A DNA stretch of 64,000 nt from contig JAJEKV010000003.1 in assembly GCA_021234155.1 (NCBI GenBank), positions 26,891,166 through 26,955,165 of the forward strand. The letters run 5' to 3'. The stretch is from Isoetes taiwanensis (lineage: Eukaryota > Streptophyta > Lycopodiopsida > Isoetales > Isoetaceae). Below, piece by piece: positions 48,141 to 61,850 of this stretch (position 1 is the stretch's first letter; each line of letters starts with the position of its first letter). A program made the position numbers and the translations under genes. The notes beneath the pieces were generated by a model. That model saw nothing but the letters and a program-made list of their open reading frames with translations. It searched no databases and had not been told where the DNA came from.

Positions 48141-49903
48141 GACACAAAAGAATTAGTAATCCGTGTATATTGATGTTACGATTTTAGTTGCCATATCATT
48201 GTGCGGGTTGATGCGGGTTTTATATTCATCAATAGTGTATCCACACAATTATGGATTTATACCAAGAACGATACAGCGGACAAATGGCCTTTATTTTGAT
48301 CTTGGTGACAAGCTTGTGTGTCTTTCTCGAAATGAGGTTTCTTTGATCTTGTTCTTTGTAGCTTTGCATGAATATGGGTGTTTTTCGTCGGGGAACACAA
48401 TTATGCAGTGTTTCCTCCATGCAAAACCATTGGTCTTATGCCCATGATTGATGTCGGTGAGGGTGTACAAAGATAGAATCATGATACAACCATTAAGGTC
48501 ACTTGGATTCGATTCAATCAAACACAAGGACATGCTTGTTGATGATATTTAATTTTTCTCCAAGACCCAGCACAACATTATAAAGATTATAATCGAGATT
48601 ATTTATAGATAAATTTTTGCATTTCCACGAGAAACTTCGAATCAATTTCAAAGCTGCCATTTTGCCCTTAGTGAAAGGATGACAAGATTATAATTTGTTT
48701 GTCGCGGATGATCTGAATATCGGCACTATTACGATGTCAAGGACACGGCACCTCACAGTTAGCGAGATCGCGGTTCTTCACCTTGATCATGGGGCCAAAC
48801 CACAGAGCGTCATACCTTGATAAGTGCCATATCGATGAAGAAGAAGGATCATGATGACTCGAATAAATCTGAGGTCAAGCGACCATGAGGAAAGAGGTCG
48901 AGATCGCGATGCGTGGGAAAATCTTTATGCTACTATCTTCCTTAGCTCACTAAAGATTAAATAGTAGTTTTCACAAGCGGTTTAGCCCGCAGGAAGAGGA
49001 AGAAGAGGCGGAGTTTCTGCGACTCATTCTAAGCCATTGAGAACATTGACCATATAATTCTAATAAGCGATTTCATTAAAATGAAATTTAAATTGATTCC
49101 AATTAGAAATGAAAATCCTTTTAGTCATTTTATGGCGATTTTTGAGCAATTATGGTGCCATTTAGCAAAAAATGCATCACAAAGTGCCATTTATTGGTGC
49201 GAAATTAAAATACTTGATTGCATATAATGAAGCTAAAGACGCTGAGATCACAAAATCGTTAAAATTTCTAAATTCATAGATTTGTATATCCATGGGAATT
49301 TGCCACAGCGGTGAGGACTGGGAAGAAAGAATGCATTTTACAAAGTATTATTGTCTGATTTACATTATAATCACACAAAACATTCCGGGCTATCTGGCTT
49401 GAAGGTTATGCTTGTCGCCCGATTACCATATCAGCTAGAAGAAGCACCCATAGGAGTAATCAAACACTCGTTCTGGCGGTACCATTTTACGCACAAGATA
49501 GGAGCATGTGGCTGACCCGGCTAGTTTCGTGATTATGTCCTGGCCGAGCCTTGCGGCTGTACACTGAAATCTAACGTTGGAGAGCTTCCGGCCATAGCCT
49601 CAGTCTCCCGTCTGTGTCTTCTTCATTAGAGTCTGGGCGAGAAGTGTGATTCTTGAGGATGATCGACCAACCGAGAATCGAGGTCAATGTCATCGGCAGG
49701 ATCACCAATGATAGCTGAATTTTTTGTGAAATACCTTGGTGCATGGGGTTCCCTAAACTCCACATGGAAGGCCCGGATTCTTGTATTGATCCTCATACAA
49801 GCCAATAAAAATACGGATCACGGAATCCAGTTATCCAGCACCACGGATGAAATTAACACATTATGTTACGGCCTTGCAATCACACTATCGAAGAATCCCA
49901 GGT

Positions 49904-51430
49904 TGTTGTGGCGTTCGAGAATAATGCCATCTGGTATAGTCATTATATTATCGCGACCGTCAACGGAAGTACATCATTTCGGGCGACATGTACACATCGA
50001 CCATAAGGAGTAGTACCCTAAGGTGCAACCTTGTGAACCATTATATTGCACATGTTAAGGCCACATGGAATATAATCCTTTACCATGTGTGATAGGCCAT
50101 TGACCAAAGGGCCAGCCCTAAATTACATTGGGATAAAAGGGGCATAAACCTAGAGGGGAAACCCTTTGGTTCTGACCCTATAAATTCGGTTAGGCGACAT
50201 TGAATGCTTTAAGCCTAAACAATAGCGAGAGGCAGGAATTCCTTAGTTGCGGCTCGATCCAACCCGGCAATCCTCCCGAGATTGGCCGGCATAAGGGCGC
50301 CTTGAGTGGGAGCTAGCCAAGAAGCCTGCGGTTAGTGGTTGATCAGATAGTTAGATCAGGGTTTCAGCCCTCATTTCATAGGATTAGTATTAGTTCTTAG
50401 CTATAAGAAGTGACCCCTCTGACCTAAGAATGATGGATACTAACAAAGGAACCCTAACCATGTATGATTAGGTAGATTAGAATAGATGTATTCTATTATT
50501 TTAGGTTAAATTTGTGATGATGTTTGACATTCTATATTGTGCCACTCTTGTGTATTGGAAGGGGTAGAGACCGAGTAAAGTAGTTGGATGATCCTAGTTT
50601 TAGCCCCATTAATTCCCAGTGTCGCGGCACGATACCTCGTACTGGTAGGTGCGTGAACTAGATCGGTGACGAGGAAGGGCTTGTCGTCCACGGTTGATCC
50701 CTGCAGTGTGGCGGCAGTAGAGACATTGTGGGCTAGGCCTAATACCACAACGCTAGCATTGAGGCGGGGGTATGGAGCTCGACACTTCTTGGGTGATGCA
50801 TCTTCTAGGGTTCAGTCATTATCACGGCGGTGGCTCTCTGCTTTCGCTGTGATTGGCATGAATCTTAAGGAGGTGATCTCCCTCTGCCTCGCCGGGCTGG
50901 GGAGATGCAGCGATGTCTTATGGCTATGAACTGGCGGGCTGGTCGAGGGCTCAATGCCTGACCTATCGCAAAGTATGCACGGGAGAAGTGGAGTGGACTA
51001 CCCAGCGACCATGTTCATGCCGGTAAAATCCATTTGCCATGAATTAAATGCATTGCTATCCCCGGAGACCTTTAGTGATCGATCCCCATCGATCCGTCTG
51101 GGTAGGATCTTCCTATGTTATGTTGATGTCTTTGATGTGTGATCATCTTGTGATATGGTGGTACGCCGAGGTGGAGTATGTTATTGATTGATGTCATGTG
51201 CTCATGTTGTGTTTGCAACCGGATTTGCTAGGTCGATCAGGGAGGCGGGATGGAATGACATGTACATTTCTTCCCCGTCGGGTTCTTCAATACCATCGAG
51301 GCTTCGATGTTAGGTGGGGCGGCCTCATATCGGTAGGATGCTGGTTTGAGGGATGATCTCGGTTGTATCTGATCCGGGGCGCCATTATGGCCAGAGGCCG
51401 TCTGATTGTGGTGTTCTTTGCATTGTATTA
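49904..51430 (+). repeat. 5' LTR of the gypsy element
   Basis: Shared with the 3' LTR are GGGCGACATGTACACATCGA, CATGTGTGATAGGCCATTGA, TTAGTTGCGGCTCGATCCAA, GATCAGATAGTTAGATCAG, AACCATGTATGATTAGGTAG, AATCCATTTGCCATGAATTA and GATTGTGGTGTTCTTT. The right end is set by where the window ends in the other copy, so it may extend a little past 51.43 kb. Confidence 0.8.
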
Positions 51431-51439
51431 AAAAAAGTT

Positions 51440-54400
51440 AAATGGAGTGGTTTTGTCCCACATTAGAGTTATGGCTCCGGTCATCACAGGAATTTCTCGA
51501 GGATGCGATGCGAAGTCTGAACAAGCACCTCAGCATGCATTTAGTTCAACCATAATGGAAGTCTTGATATCCTCATTTTTAGGGTTTCTCAAGTGATTCG
51601 CGAGAGAGCTCCTTTTCGATGGCCAGATCTTTTTGGCATCTGCTCCGAATCGAGCGGCTGTTATACAATGGATAGGACAAAGCAGGGCCGAAGTAAGCCC
51701 GAAGGATGATAAACCCGGTATGATCCCTGTGCGTGAAATTGAAGCTCAAAGATCACGGTGGCGAAAGCCCGGACATGGGCGACCTAGGTATTATCCGAAA
51801 CTTGGAAAAGTAGGAAAGAAGAAGAGATTTTAGCGTCGCCGCGAGCGTCCTATCCGGACATGTGATACTTCGACACACCCGGATAGGTCTGCCCCCACCA
51901 CTTTACATTCTTGAAGTGGGTCCTTCCCCACCAACTTTACATTGCATGGCCACTTTCTAGCAATTGAACGAAGTGACCTTGGGTATAGCGGGAAGAAAGA
52001 AGAAAGAGCAAGGAGGAGGAAGAAAGACCAAGAAGAAAGGAGGCGAGAAAAGCGGAATGAAGAAGTTCGCGAGGCGGAGGGGCCAATGAGAGAGGGACCA
52101 AGAATAGGGAGGAACCGACTGAAAGGAAAGAGGTATTAATGAAGAGCCCAGCCCAAAGAAAGGAGACCTCGATTATTGTCGTCATCGATTGAAGCGACGA
52201 GGCGACCGTCTCCATCATCGTCGGAAGATCACGGTAATGTGGCGGACTTCTTGGAGAGATGCTAAGAAGCGGAGAATCCCCTCACGAAGCGAGGCCAACC
52301 CTCGTCGCGGCCACGAGATGAACCCGGGGGAGGACCCACTACCAACTTCAAGGGCAAACGCAGAGCGGAGTTGACTTCACCCGCCCGTTGCCTCCGCAGT
52401 TTTGAATGGCAAAGAGGCAAAGGGCTTGTCTGAGAGTGGAAAGAAGGCAACCAAAATGGCGGGACACCATTACACTTTAGGGCAGGAAGGGAAGAGCCAC
52501 AAAAGAAGGAGCTAGCGGACTATACCTTATACAAGAAGATGCCACAGCAGTCTGTGACTATTACAGAAACAAGCGAGGTCAAAAGTTGACCGAAGGAGGG
52601 TAGCCAACTTCGAGAACATTCGGCTCAAACCTCGCCATAAGCGCGGAACCTCCCAGAAGCTATGGGGAGATCACCAGGAGCTCACCTTTTCGCGAGACAC
52701 GAGAGGAGAATCCACCACTTCCAAAGAAACTCACAGTTCGATCCAGGGCGGCATTCAGAGATTCGTCCAGAAATCTTGTGGGAATTCGACCCCAACAAAG
52801 TGAGTAACTAACGACATGTTACTTTCGCTTTACAAGAAGCGGCGAGAGATGGAGAGTGGTACAACGCCGAGGATTCAGCGGCGTGCAGCTCCATGCAAGA
52901 GGTCACCGCTTCAACCAAAGGATATAGAAGTTAGCCAGAGTACATGAGAGAAACGGATAAATAGGGGCTTACCTTTTTGTAACTAACACTTTATATGTAA
53001 TGTAGAAAATTTTGAATCAAAAGGATATATAGTTGTTAAATGTGCAATGAAATAAGTGCAAATAAAAGTTAGGAACAAATGTCAATTTGGCCAACACCTG
53101 CTCAAGTGCTTGAATACGAGTTAAGGTCATAACCCTAACCCCCCTCCTAAAGCGCCTCTTAGGTAGATCCGATAGCCGGACCCTTGATCGGCTTCACTTG
53201 CTCCAAAGCGTGAGTACATGAACAAAGAAACTTGCATTTAGGAATCACCCTTCGGTGGTTCGACATCCATTAGGTAGAAATAGGCCAACACCTCAAGAGT
53301 CGCCCGAGAATACATAGGTCCCAATAACCTCGGCGTACTCTTAGAGGCGTCCAGGCCTTTCAGGAGTCCATAAATTGAGCTACATATATCAAATCGGCCA
53401 AATTATAGCTTCAAATTAACCTAGAAACCTTCGGCCTTCATCCCAAATATCAAGGTTTTCCCAGAAACCCTAAAATTTTTAGGATTTTAATTCTATATAT
53501 ACCCTCATAACCCCCTAAGCGCTTAACTCTGAGTGCTCCTGGCATCAAGGCGATCCTCCGGCTTCCTCATTTGCTCCCGGTTTCCATTTGATATCGGTGA
53601 CCGCGGCTCCGTCAGCTCACAGAGTCCTTCATCGGAGTTGGTATAGGCAGCCTCTCCCCACATTCTTTGAGGTAGATGTTAACATAGTTTTCCAAGTCTT
53701 TTCAAAGAATTTGACCTATCGGTAACCCTGAACTCCAATCCCTTCCACCAACAAGTCTATGAGATTCAAGAGAGAAGTAGTTCTAGCTTGCCGAGAAATC
53801 TTTAGCCATGCATAGGGTGCTGTACCAGGCGCGTGTAAACAACCCTTAGTCATGTACCCAAAGCGTTGCCAAAGTATTGCAAAGCGAGAATCCAGCTTGC
53901 AGAGGCTACATGACCCTAACCACGACTAATAGAAAAGATTGCACCTCTTACAACCACGACCTTAAGCGCTATAATATCTGAATCTATAGAGCGGTAGTAA
54001 ACGAGCCGTCGATTCGACCGCGGGGATCACACCCTTGGGCCTTGGCCAATGAGCCGAGCGACTCTTGCCCAGGTATGGAGGCAGGACCATAAGCGGAAGC
54101 ATCGAGAAGAAAGTAGGGACCCGGCGAGGAAAGGTAGGGGCGACATGGATGTGGACCGGAGCCAGGTAGGCGGAACAAGACATCACCCGAAACCGAAGGC
54201 AGCCAGGGACCACCACGAGGGATAGCACAATATGGTGGGAATAACAAGCCTAGCACGATCATAGTCGAGGCCAGAATACTGGCGCTTCAGCGACATCAAA
54301 AACCTCGAGATCGCGGGGCCAGGCTCTGCGGCGTTAGCCGAACTCCTTCACCTTCACGGCCTTGGTAGGATTTAGAAAGACTTCATCGACCAAAGCGAGG

Positions 54401-55230
54401 AAGACTTTCAGAGTTACCCAGAAATCTGAGGCGGCTACATACGGGACACACCATGTCGGACATTGAAGCCTATGGCGCTATCGAAGGCATGATGGCCGGA
54501 AGGGCGCTCCCTACAGAGGAGGTTGTGGCACTTCAAGAGCCCGGATAGAATAAGGGGGAGACAAGAGAGTACTTCAAAGAGTCTTCTTCGCCAGCAAAAG
54601 AACAAGTATCAAAATTCAAAGGAGGCCACAAACTTGACAAGTGTCTGAGGAAGCGGCTCTTCGGGATTACAAGGAATTAGTTCAGTCTTAGGTCGATCAA
54701 TATGCATCAAAGACGCGAGTTACCTCGAGCCGATGGAGAATCTGCGGGGCTTGACACTTTCGAATATTATCTTCGGCTCCTAGCGGACGGTCGAATAATA
54801 ATATTTCACAAAGCGATACCGGAGGAAGGCTGTCGCGAGGAAGCTAATTAGCACTTTAGGGATTTGGCATGCCGCGTAGCCTATCGGAAAAAAGTAAATA
54901 TGTCATTTTAATTGAAATGACTTGATATGGGCATTTTTGACTTTCACGGTACCCACCTTGAAAACCAGTGGGTTAAAGCGATAACAGTGACTCCTTACCT
55001 CAGATAGGCCCAGTTAAGGAAGAGCTAGCATTGCCATCCAGGGGGATCGTGAGGATATACTTTCGGGAACTTAGGAATCACGGTAAATTCTGACCCAAGT
55101 AAAGAAGTTCCTTGAGGATCCACCCGGACTATCGATTAAAATCAATGTAATTAAAGAAAATCATGGCTATTGTATTAAGTAAATACTAGTAATGGTACCC
55201 AGTAGTTCTTTGGCGTAGAGATTGAAACCT
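51440..55230 (+). other. Presumed leader and gag part of the gypsy fossil
   Basis: There are short open frames only, and no retroviral zinc knuckle (CCHC) was found with confidence. Basic, Arg-rich frames at 51.63-51.83 and 51.94-52.37 kb have a gag-like composition, but that is weak evidence. Confidence 0.3.
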
Positions 55231-55234
55231 CTAA

Positions 55235-56765
55235 ATGTTTGGGCTCGCGATTAGGAAGAAGCCTATCCTTTCCTTTTCTCTTTCCCTTTGCTCTATCCTA
55301 TATTTCACTTTTCTTATTTTATCTACACTTTTTTTTTTTTTTTTCTTTTCCGAGTCTTTTCGTTTTCTTTTTGCTTCTTTTCCCTCTTTCTTTTCGGTAA
55401 CCTTTTTTCCCTTCCTTTTCCTCCTTTCCCCACCCTTTCCTTCTCCGTTTCTATGCCATTTTCCTTCGGCTTCACCTTTTTCCATACCTCCTCTTTTCCC
55501 ATCCTTTTTTTCCATGGCTTCCTTTTCCTCAACCTTTTACTCTTTTCGTTTTTTAAGTGCCTATTTTCCCCTCTTTTCCTCCTTTCCACCTTCCCTCTTC
55601 TTTTTTAGGTGCCTTACTGCTCCCCATTACCTTTTTTACCTTCCTTTTCCATCTCTTCAACCTTTCCCTCTCTTTTCCTTTTAAACTTCTCTTTTCCCCG
55701 TTTTCCATATTTTCCTTTTTTCCCTTGCCCTCTCTCATTTTTCCCCTTTTTTTCTTTTCTTTTTTCTTTTCCCATACCTTTTTTCCCTTCCCTTTTTTCC
55801 TTTTCCATTTTTTCCGTGCTTCCCTTTTCCTCTTTCCCGGCCTTTTCCTCTTTTTCACCCTTTTCTCTTCCCCTTTTCCTTCTTTTCCCCCTTCCCTTTT
55901 CTTTTCCTTTTCCCATGTCCTTTCTCTTCCCCTTCCCACGGCTCTCACTTCCCTTCCCTTTCCCTTTCCCTTTTTCTTAGGTTCCTTTTTCACGATGGAT
56001 TTTTTATTTTCTCCTTTCATGATCCTTTCCTCGTGCCCTTTTCCGTCCTTTCCTTTTAGTTTTCCATGCCTTTCGCACATTTTGTTTTTCTCATCTTATT
56101 TTCCTGTACCTGTTTTCCTCTTTTCCCCATCCTTTCTCTCTTCCCCCCTTTTTTCCATACCGTACCTCTTACCTGCATGCCCTTTCCTTTCCTTTCTTGT
56201 GTCCCTTTTTCTCTTAGGTTCCCTTTCCGGCTTTTCCCTTTCATTTCTTTCTTCTCACTTTCCTTTTTTTCCTTCCTTTTCCCCATCCCTTTCTTGTTCC
56301 CCCTTTTCCTCCCTCTTCCTCATTTCTCAACCTTTCCTCTTCCTCTTTCTCGATGCAATTTTCCTTCCTTTTCCCTCTTTCCTCTTTTCTTTTTTCCTTT
56401 TGCTTTTTCCATGCCATTTTTCTTTTCCTTTTTTTTTTCGCCTTCTCTTTTTCTCCCTTTTCTCATGCTCTTTATTTCCTCCCTTTTTTCCCATGCTTTT
56501 TTCTCCTCCCTTTCCCCTTTCTTCCAACTTTTCTCTCTTTCTTTTTTTCCGAATTGCCCTTTCCTCTTCCCTTTTCCTTTTCGGTTTTCTTTTCCCCTCC
56601 TGTTTCTTTTCTTCTTTCCCTTTTCCTTTTTTTTCATGCCTTTTTCTCTTCTCTTATCTCCACCATTTTCCTTTTCCTTTTCTCCTTTTTCACGTGCCTT
56701 TTGCCCTTCACGTTTCTCTTTTCTCTTCCTTTTTAGCCTTCTCCTTTACCCTTTCCTTAAAGATC
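55235..56765 (+). repeat. 1.5-kb pyrimidine (C/T) tract with a recurring CATGCC-like break
   Basis: Almost every base on the plus strand is C or T for about 1.5 kb. The rare purines recur in one word, CCATGCC or CCATACC or AGGTGCC, between runs of TTTTCC (examples near 55.45, 55.51, 55.60, 55.77, 56.06, 56.15, 56.41, 56.49, 56.63 and 56.69 kb). That suggests a decayed tandem array. It lies inside the gypsy fossil between the presumed gag and pol parts. Long open frames on both strands are a composition effect. Confidence 0.9.
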
Positions 56766-56769
56766 AAGA

Positions 56770-58900
56770 ATGACTAATCCACGGTGGTGGTAAAGTCGTG
56801 CAATAAATCTCGGCCTTGGATGCACCGGATAGTCTCGACCATTCAAATTAGGGCTTGATCAATCCAAAATTCTGTTATAACATTATAATATAAGATATAT
56901 AGGCTATATATTAATAAAAATGTAAGATCTTTTGAATTGCATTTTAAATGTCTTTTTAAGTATCGTTGTCTTAACAATCCTTATCATTGAACACTTAATG
57001 CAACCATGAAAAGAACTCATGATAAATAGTGCTAATGTAATAAGAGTCACGATTAGAAACGGCCAGGAGATATCACGACCTTAATTCCAAGCCCAAAGGC
57101 GTCGGACACCAATGAGACAATTCGGCCCTCGGGATCTATTGAAGAGTAATGCAACCGCGAACAGGAAGAAGAAATCTACCTTGAGATGAGAATTAGGACA
57201 CGCAAGAAATCAAAGGCATGTTGGCGAGGCATGGGAAAGCGAAGCGGGTTTCGGGAAATGTGCAACCCGGAGGCCCGTTCTCAACACAAATGAAAAGAAA
57301 AAGAGTCAGCGAATCTCTAGCTCCGGCTCTTTAGGCATTTCGGACTCAAGCTCACGAGTCGAGGATTAAACGGAGAACAGCCCAAAGGGAAGGGAGAAAT
57401 GCTTGAAACAAAACAACGAGGCCAATCAGGCCTACCCGAGGAAGAAGGTCATTTCGTATATGAGTAATTTGGAAGCCGCATAAAATTTGGAGCGATTTCC
57501 GGCGAGTCGTCGAGGGATGGAAATAGAAGCATGGCTAAACGAGATGAGTGAGTACGGAAGCCTTTCACGGCATGAAAGATAAAGATAAGGCGGGGTAGCC
57601 ATAGCTAGCAGAAAAGGGCGGCAGGTATTTGGTGGAGGGGCTATGCACAAAGCCATGGAATGAGTAGAATAAGTCGCGGAGTTCTAAAGGATTAGCAAAA
57701 GGCCTTCAAGCACTATGTCCCAAAGAGAACACAAAGTGCCATCAGGATGCAAGCATAAATCGCGTCTGAGGAAATATCACGAGGAAGAGTTCATGAGGTT
57801 GGTATGTATTTTAAAACTTCAGTGAGAGAAGCGGTGGAAGGCTATGTGGAGACTTTGAATGAGGACCCTCTGTGAAGATAGTGAGAGTGAACCCAGGTGC
57901 TTTCGATGCTCGGTAGGAAGCAAAGGCCCAGAGAGTGAAACTTCCTGAGAGCGGGGCAGGAAGTGAACGAAACGGTGGTATGACAAAGGAGAAAAGCATA
58001 TGGAGGCCAGGCAGAGCAACCCGGTCTGTCACTGCTTAGAGACACCATACCACGGGAAACCAATGGAAGCGGCCCGGAGAAAAAGCGAGGGGCCCGGCTT
58101 CAAGAGCCGGACAAGGGAGGCTCAAATTGACCGAAGGCAGTCAGCGGTTCCTCAACTCCATTAGAAAGAAAGGCGGTAAGGTATTATAGAAAAAGCAGTT
58201 ATTAGCCAGGTGCTTCAGTAGGGGCATAAAACACCTAGCTGCCCGTTTGTGATGAATCACGGCACTAAGCGGAGATGGGAGGTTAAGAGACCACAGAGAA
58301 GAAGGAGGAAACGAAGGGCCGACTTTTATCATAGTGAGTGTCACATCTTTGCGCCATAGATCTGGCCAGCGAGAGCGATTACCAAGTAATATCCCACGAT
58401 TAGTAAGATAAGCCTTAAAATCTTTATAGTCCCTCATAGGCGTGGCGATTCCACAATTTACATCACCTAGGATGGCCAGAAATGCCAAAGTTGGCTGGTG
58501 AAATCTAAACCCAGGCGATGGTGTTAGCTAAGCGAACCATCAGAACTTCTGGCCGTGAGAGGATGAATTTGATATGAACTTACACAGTATCAATATTATT
58601 GAAATGGGGAGATCATGAGCACAGGAAAATATGACCTCATCGCTGGAGGTATGGAATACCTCCGCGAAGCAAAAGCACAAATGGGTGTGGAAGCGGAAGG
58701 TGAAGCTCCACCGGTAGCGGGAAAATCATAGAAATCTCGAGGGTAAGCAAGTGACACACCTATAATGCAATGCATGTCGAGTAAAAATTGTAGATGCATC
58801 AAAAAGGGAGCAAGTTGCATACATCTTCAAATTAGAACTTGCGAGAGGCGCGGGAAGATGAAGATAAATCGGTAAGCAAACTACTGGCGGTGTAAGCTAA
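56770..58900 (+). other. Internal region of the gypsy fossil, domain not assigned
   Basis: AT-rich at 56.85-57.05 kb, then GC-moderate sequence with short frames. By position, protease and the start of pol would fall here. I could not point to a protease motif. Confidence 0.3.
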
Positions 58901-61850
58901 TGAGAGTTCAGCGGCTTATTCCCGATGAAATCAAGGGAGCTTCCGCCATACAGTGGAGTCACGAGGAATTACTTTCGGAGCAGGGCCACTAAGCCCGCGA
59001 GTAAAGGTACCCGTATAGAATGGCCTCCGCGAACTATCGGAGTTGAAGAAGCAATTGCAAGAGCTATTAGACCTAGGTTCATAAGACCTAGTGTCTCTCT
59101 GGATTCGAGCCCCATCTTATTAGATCAAAAGAAAGTGGAAGCTTGAGGATGTGTATTGACTATAGTCAATTAAACAAACACACAATCAAGAACAAGTATG
59201 CCTTACCGAGGCTTGAGGATGACACGATGGATGGGTTACAAAAGGTGCGAGTCTTCTCAAAATAGACTTAAAGATACTGGATATCATCAAATTAGAATCA
59301 GGATGAAGATATTCACAAAGCGGCCTTTCAAACAAGATATGGCTACTATGAATTCCGCAGTGATGCCATTAGAGCTATCTAATGCCCAGGCCCGACATTC
59401 ATAAGGACTCATGAGCGGCTATCTTCGGGAATTCCTTGACACATTTGTTATCGTGTTCTTTGATGACATTTTGGTGTATAGCAAGTCCTTGGAGGAGCAT
59501 AGTCAACATCGAAAAGGTACTTGAGAAGGCGAGAAGACATCGGCTTTATGCAAAGTTAATCCAAAATGTCGTTTAAGCCATAGAAAGAGTAGAATACTTG
59601 GGGCATGTCATATCCGGTGACGGCATCTCCACTTGGGCAAACAAAGATCCAAGCGATTGATTGAGTGGCCCGACACCAAAAAAGGGTATACCACGGTGAA
59701 GCTTTAAGATAGCGGGGATATTATAGAAAGTTAGTCAGAACTTTCCGCTAAGACTCATGACACCTTTGTGACCCGGACCTCACCAAAGAAAAGATAAAAA
59801 GGCGGGTGGCACGTGGCAAAAGAAGGCTCAAAGCGAGTTCGAGAAGTTGAAGGAAGCCTTAACAACGCCCGAATCTTAATGTGCGGATCTAGAAAAGGAC
59901 AAGCTAGTTACGAAACGATGCCCTTAAGATCGCTGACAGAGGGCATTATTAATGCAAAGAAAGTGCATTATCACGATTCACGAAGATGAGCAGCGAAACT
60001 TCGCTACCGACACATGATCGGGAGCTATTGGCGTTGGTAAGAGCCTTAAAGATCTGGAGACACTATCTATTGGGAAGAAAGTTCAATTGAATCTACGGAG
60101 CCACGAGTCACGATTACATCTTCCGCATAACCATTGTTGAATTTGAGGCAAAAGAAGATGGATGGAGTTCACGAAGTCACGACTTAGTGCGTACAAGCGG
60201 GGAAACTCGAAATGTAGTTCGCCGGATGCTCTGTCAAGGCACCCCTTAACAACAGAGTGCATTGCAATGCCATATCAACACTCACGGTGATGAGTTTGGC
60301 AAAGAAAATATAGAAACATTGCCAGCGGACAAGGACTTCCGGTATGGGCAGAAGCCTTTCTAAAAGGGCAAGAACATACAAAGGGAGAGAAGCGAACATT
60401 TTAAGAAGGAGGAAATCTCTTGTACCATAAAAATAAGTTGTGTGCGGAATCATCCGGTCGAGAGGTTGATTCTCCCGACTACTTGACCCGATAGCGAAGC
60501 CCACGGGAACTACGAAAACCTACTTCCAAGATAAGAAGTAGTTACTATTGGCGAGGGCATGAAGAAGCGGAATGTAGGTATATCTGGCGAGGAGTGTCGA
60601 CTCGTCAGCGGAACCAAAGGCGAGGAACAACTCTGAGATTCGGGAGACACTAGAGCCATTGCGATTACCAGAGAAACTCCAAGTGGGAGATAATAAGCAT
60701 GGACTTCATTCACGAGGGCTCCTAGAACCATAAAAGGGCAAAGGCGCCTTAATGGTGCGTAGTCGACAAATTATCAAAAATGGGCACTTTGTGCCTTGTA
60801 GAACACCGACCGACTTTGAACGCGGTGTGGTATTCACAAAGGGAGATTTTAGACTCAGAGTGGGATGCGAAGGAAAATAAACTTCGTCGCGATTGAAGTT
60901 CATGAGTGCATTACGGCGGGGATCTCTTGACACTCTCCGAGCGAAGTTGTCGATGGAAACCTGACTTATCACCCTCGAACCCGGATGGAAGCGGTGAGGC
61001 GCGCAATCGGATGCGAGGATATGTTGCGGGTGTATATGCGGAACAAAGCAATCAAAATTAAGGACGACTTCCATCTACTTGGTTGAGTTTGCATACAATA
61101 GCACCAGCGAGTCCTCCCAAATGTAAGCCATTTATGATCAACTATGGCTATCGGTGCTTGACACGGACACTTGGCACAATCTGTGTCCAAGGTAAGTATC
61201 AGTAGGATGTTAAGCAGGATCACGTGGTGGTTGAAGAGATGCTGAGGATACCTCCTAGCGTGAAGCCCGTGACATAGGCGTCGATAGAGAGAGCAGGTAA
61301 GGGGGAGTTCAAGTAGGGGACAATGTTTGGCTTAAGACAAAAGTCAAACAATGAACTTCTGCATGTCGGCAGTGCAAGAAGCTTGCTCCAAGGTGGGGTG
61401 GTCCATTCAAAGGTGTGTATGAAGAGTGGGCATGAGCCTACAAATTGGACTTACCGGCCTGCGTGAAGATCCATAGAGTCTTTCCGCGTGATCTCCTAAA
61501 GAAACACCTCCTAATCCGAGGAGAACATTGGAACCGCAGGAGTTCTTTGGAATTAGCGGACCCGGTCGGCAAGTTGTCCACTGAGGTTCTTCGACCGATC
61601 CTATGAAGTGAGAAGATCTCAATTTCTCCGGTGTGTGAAATGGGCCTTACAGTGGAGGGCGGCTATGTGGAGTACTAAGCAGTCTTGAGCGATTACCCAC
61701 AATTCATCGACAATGCAAGGGTCCAACTTCGTCACGAAGTGGTTGACTCGGCCGTGGGTAGTGAGGTAAAGTAGGAGTCTACTTAGATGCCCGCGGAAGT
61801 AGTATTCAGGAAGAGAAAGAGGTATTGGGGAATGTATTGATAGGAAAAGC
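58900..61850 (+). mobile_element. pol remains of the gypsy fossil (RT, RNase H, integrase, C-terminal part)
   Basis: Wording typical of plant Ty3/gypsy pol can be read in short pieces. RT is near 59.15-59.45 kb (CIDY.QLNKHT, then GYHQIRI, then the YGYYEF area). RNase H and the connection are at about 59.8-60.2 kb. The integrase core is at about 60.7-61.2 kb (KGKGALMV, HFVPCRT, VEFAYNS). A C-terminal part at 61.4-61.85 kb resembles the usual YKLDLP region and the following chromodomain-like end. The region is heavily broken. Confidence 0.7.

Larger units (their letters stand above)
44293..49900. repeat. Block B of the ~6-kb direct duplication
   Basis: The order and orientation are the same as in block A, ending directly at the 5' LTR of the large gypsy element. 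Long identical runs (for example ATTTTATAAATATAATGATATC, and TTTTAAAAGCTTCCCTTCT) alternate with short patches where the two differ wholly and block B carries GC-rich words such as GCGG, CGGC or AGGCG. That patchiness is unlike ordinary neutral decay. Confidence 0.85.

Noticed and set aside
55557-56777. A 406-codon open frame on the plus strand and several Lys/Glu/Arg-rich frames on the minus strand
   Set aside because: They lie in an almost pure pyrimidine tract. Stop codons need purines on the plus strand, so long F/S/P-rich and K/E/R-rich frames arise by composition alone.
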